Program-made: the position numbers and the translations under genes
Part shown: one piece after another, positions 6,075-6,711 of the stretch
How the letters are laid out: every line of letters starts with the position of its first letter
Numbering within the stretch: position 1 is the first letter of the stretch
The notes under the pieces: generated by a model
Database searches by the model: none
Seen by the model: only the letters and a program-made list of their open reading frames with translations
What the model was told of the DNA's origin: nothing
Origin: Bacteroidota bacterium
Lineage (GTDB): Bacteria > Bacteroidota > Bacteroidia > Chitinophagales > LD1
Assembly: GCA_947457525.1 (NCBI GenBank)
Contig: CANGXE010000087.1
Coordinates: forward strand, 1 to 6,711
Length of the DNA stretch: 6,711 nt
Reading direction: 5' to 3'

Positions 6075-6711
6075 ATGTTTCGTCTTTCACTTTCAAAAAA
6101 TAATCTCCAAGAAATCCTTGCAACTGCTATTCAAAAATGCACTCGGAATGATGTGGATGAATGGGAGCAAAAAGTTTGGTCATTCATTGCACAATGGCTA
6201 GACGAAAATAAAACACATGTCACCGCAACCACCTCCGGCTCGACCGGTGCGCCCAAATCAATTTCACATAGCAAAAAAGCTATGCGACAGAGTGCCATAA
6301 ACACCATCCAAGCATTAAGATTAACCAAAAATGATGTAGCGCTATTGTGCCTCCCAGCTGACAAAATTGGGGGCATGATGATGATAGTACGAGCTATGGT
6401 GCTTGAACTAGATTTAATCTGCATTAAACCGAGTGCTAATCCTTGGGTAGAAATCACCAGCCACAAAGACGTTTCATTTCTAGCTTGTACACCCATGCAA
6501 TTATCAGCTAGTTTCAATGATGAAACTTCATTCCAATCCGCCAACCATATTCGTCATATATTATTGGGTGGAGGAATTATCACACCTACAATGAGCAAGT
6601 ATCTTTCCCAAATGACAAACAATGTCTACCACACATTTGGCATGACAGAAACAATCTCTCATATCGCATTAAAAAAAGTATCGGGCGAAAAGCCGGACAC
6701 CTATTTTACGA
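6075..6711 (+). CDS. menE: AMP-binding acyl-CoA ligase, probably o-succinylbenzoate-CoA ligase (MenE), partial at 3' end
   Basis: Two hundred and twelve codons are present before the window ends. The protein belongs to the adenylate-forming (ANL) family: the phosphate-binding loop is TSGSTGAPK at 53-61, a GGG substrate/adenine segment is at 165-167, and the adenine-binding motif FGMTET is at 188-193. The family makes an acyl-AMP and then an acyl-CoA; here, next to menC, the substrate is inferred to be o-succinylbenzoate. The phosphate loop comes about 100 residues earlier than in B. subtilis-type MenE, so the N-terminal subdomain is much reduced. The start cannot lie further upstream: the menC stop TAA at 6051-6053 is in the same frame, and only sense codons without ATG, GTG or TTG lie between it and the ATG at 6075. 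The catalytic lysine of the C-terminal domain would be beyond the window. Confidence 0.85.
   Translation, partial: MFRLSLSKNNLQEILATAIQKCTRNDVDEWEQKVWSFIAQWLDENKTHVTATTSGSTGAPKSISHSKKAMRQSAINTIQALRLTKNDVALLCLPADKIGGMMMIVRAMVLELDLICIKPSANPWVEITSHKDVSFLACTPMQLSASFNDETSFQSANHIRHILLGGGIITPTMSKYLSQMTNNVYHTFGMTETISHIALKKVSGEKPDTYFT

Noticed and set aside
6131..6544. Open frame of 137 codons on the minus strand
   Set aside because: It is antisense to the menE-like gene, whose ATP-binding motifs are clear in the other strand; no independent evidence for a gene.

Overview
The window looks like chromosomal DNA from a member of the Bacteroidota (Flavobacteriales, Chitinophagales or a similar order). 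The evidence is a very large secreted protein of tandem PKD/Ig-like domains, AT-rich DNA, start codons without Shine-Dalgarno sequences, a cytoplasmic SH3-NlpC/P60 peptidase, a sirtuin of the type lacking zinc cysteines, and menaquinone genes whose sequence features fit that phylum. This assignment is inferred from gene content; no marker gene such as rRNA is present.

Layout. Positions 1-3364 on the minus strand are one uninterrupted reading frame, checked codon by codon. It holds the first 1121 residues of an exported adhesin-like protein: a signal peptide, then twelve complete PKD/Ig-like units of 80-92 residues and the start of a thirteenth. The C-terminus lies outside the window. Positions 3365-3581 form an AT-rich divergent intergenic region with a perfect 12-bp palindrome and weak promoter candidates for both directions. 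From 3582 to the right edge, four plus-strand genes are packed as a likely operon: an SH3-NlpC/P60 peptidase, a class III sirtuin (GTG start, 4-bp overlap), menC (o-succinylbenzoate synthase, 8-bp overlap) and a menE-like acyl-CoA ligase (21-bp gap, cut by the window end).

How the genes work together. MenC dehydrates SHCHC to o-succinylbenzoate (OSB), and MenE activates OSB to OSB-CoA, so the last two genes are consecutive steps of menaquinone synthesis. The peptidase is likely to cleave recycled cell-wall peptides in the cytoplasm. The sirtuin is likely to remove acyl groups, possibly succinyl or malonyl, from protein lysines using NAD+. Why these two share a transcript with menCE cannot be read from the sequence. 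The PKD protein is transcribed divergently and has no evident functional link to the operon. I found no RNA genes, insertion sequences, CRISPR arrays or convincing intrinsic terminators. I see no clearly undescribed system; the most notable points are the regular cysteine-anchored repeat array, the sirtuin without a zinc site, and the shortened MenE.
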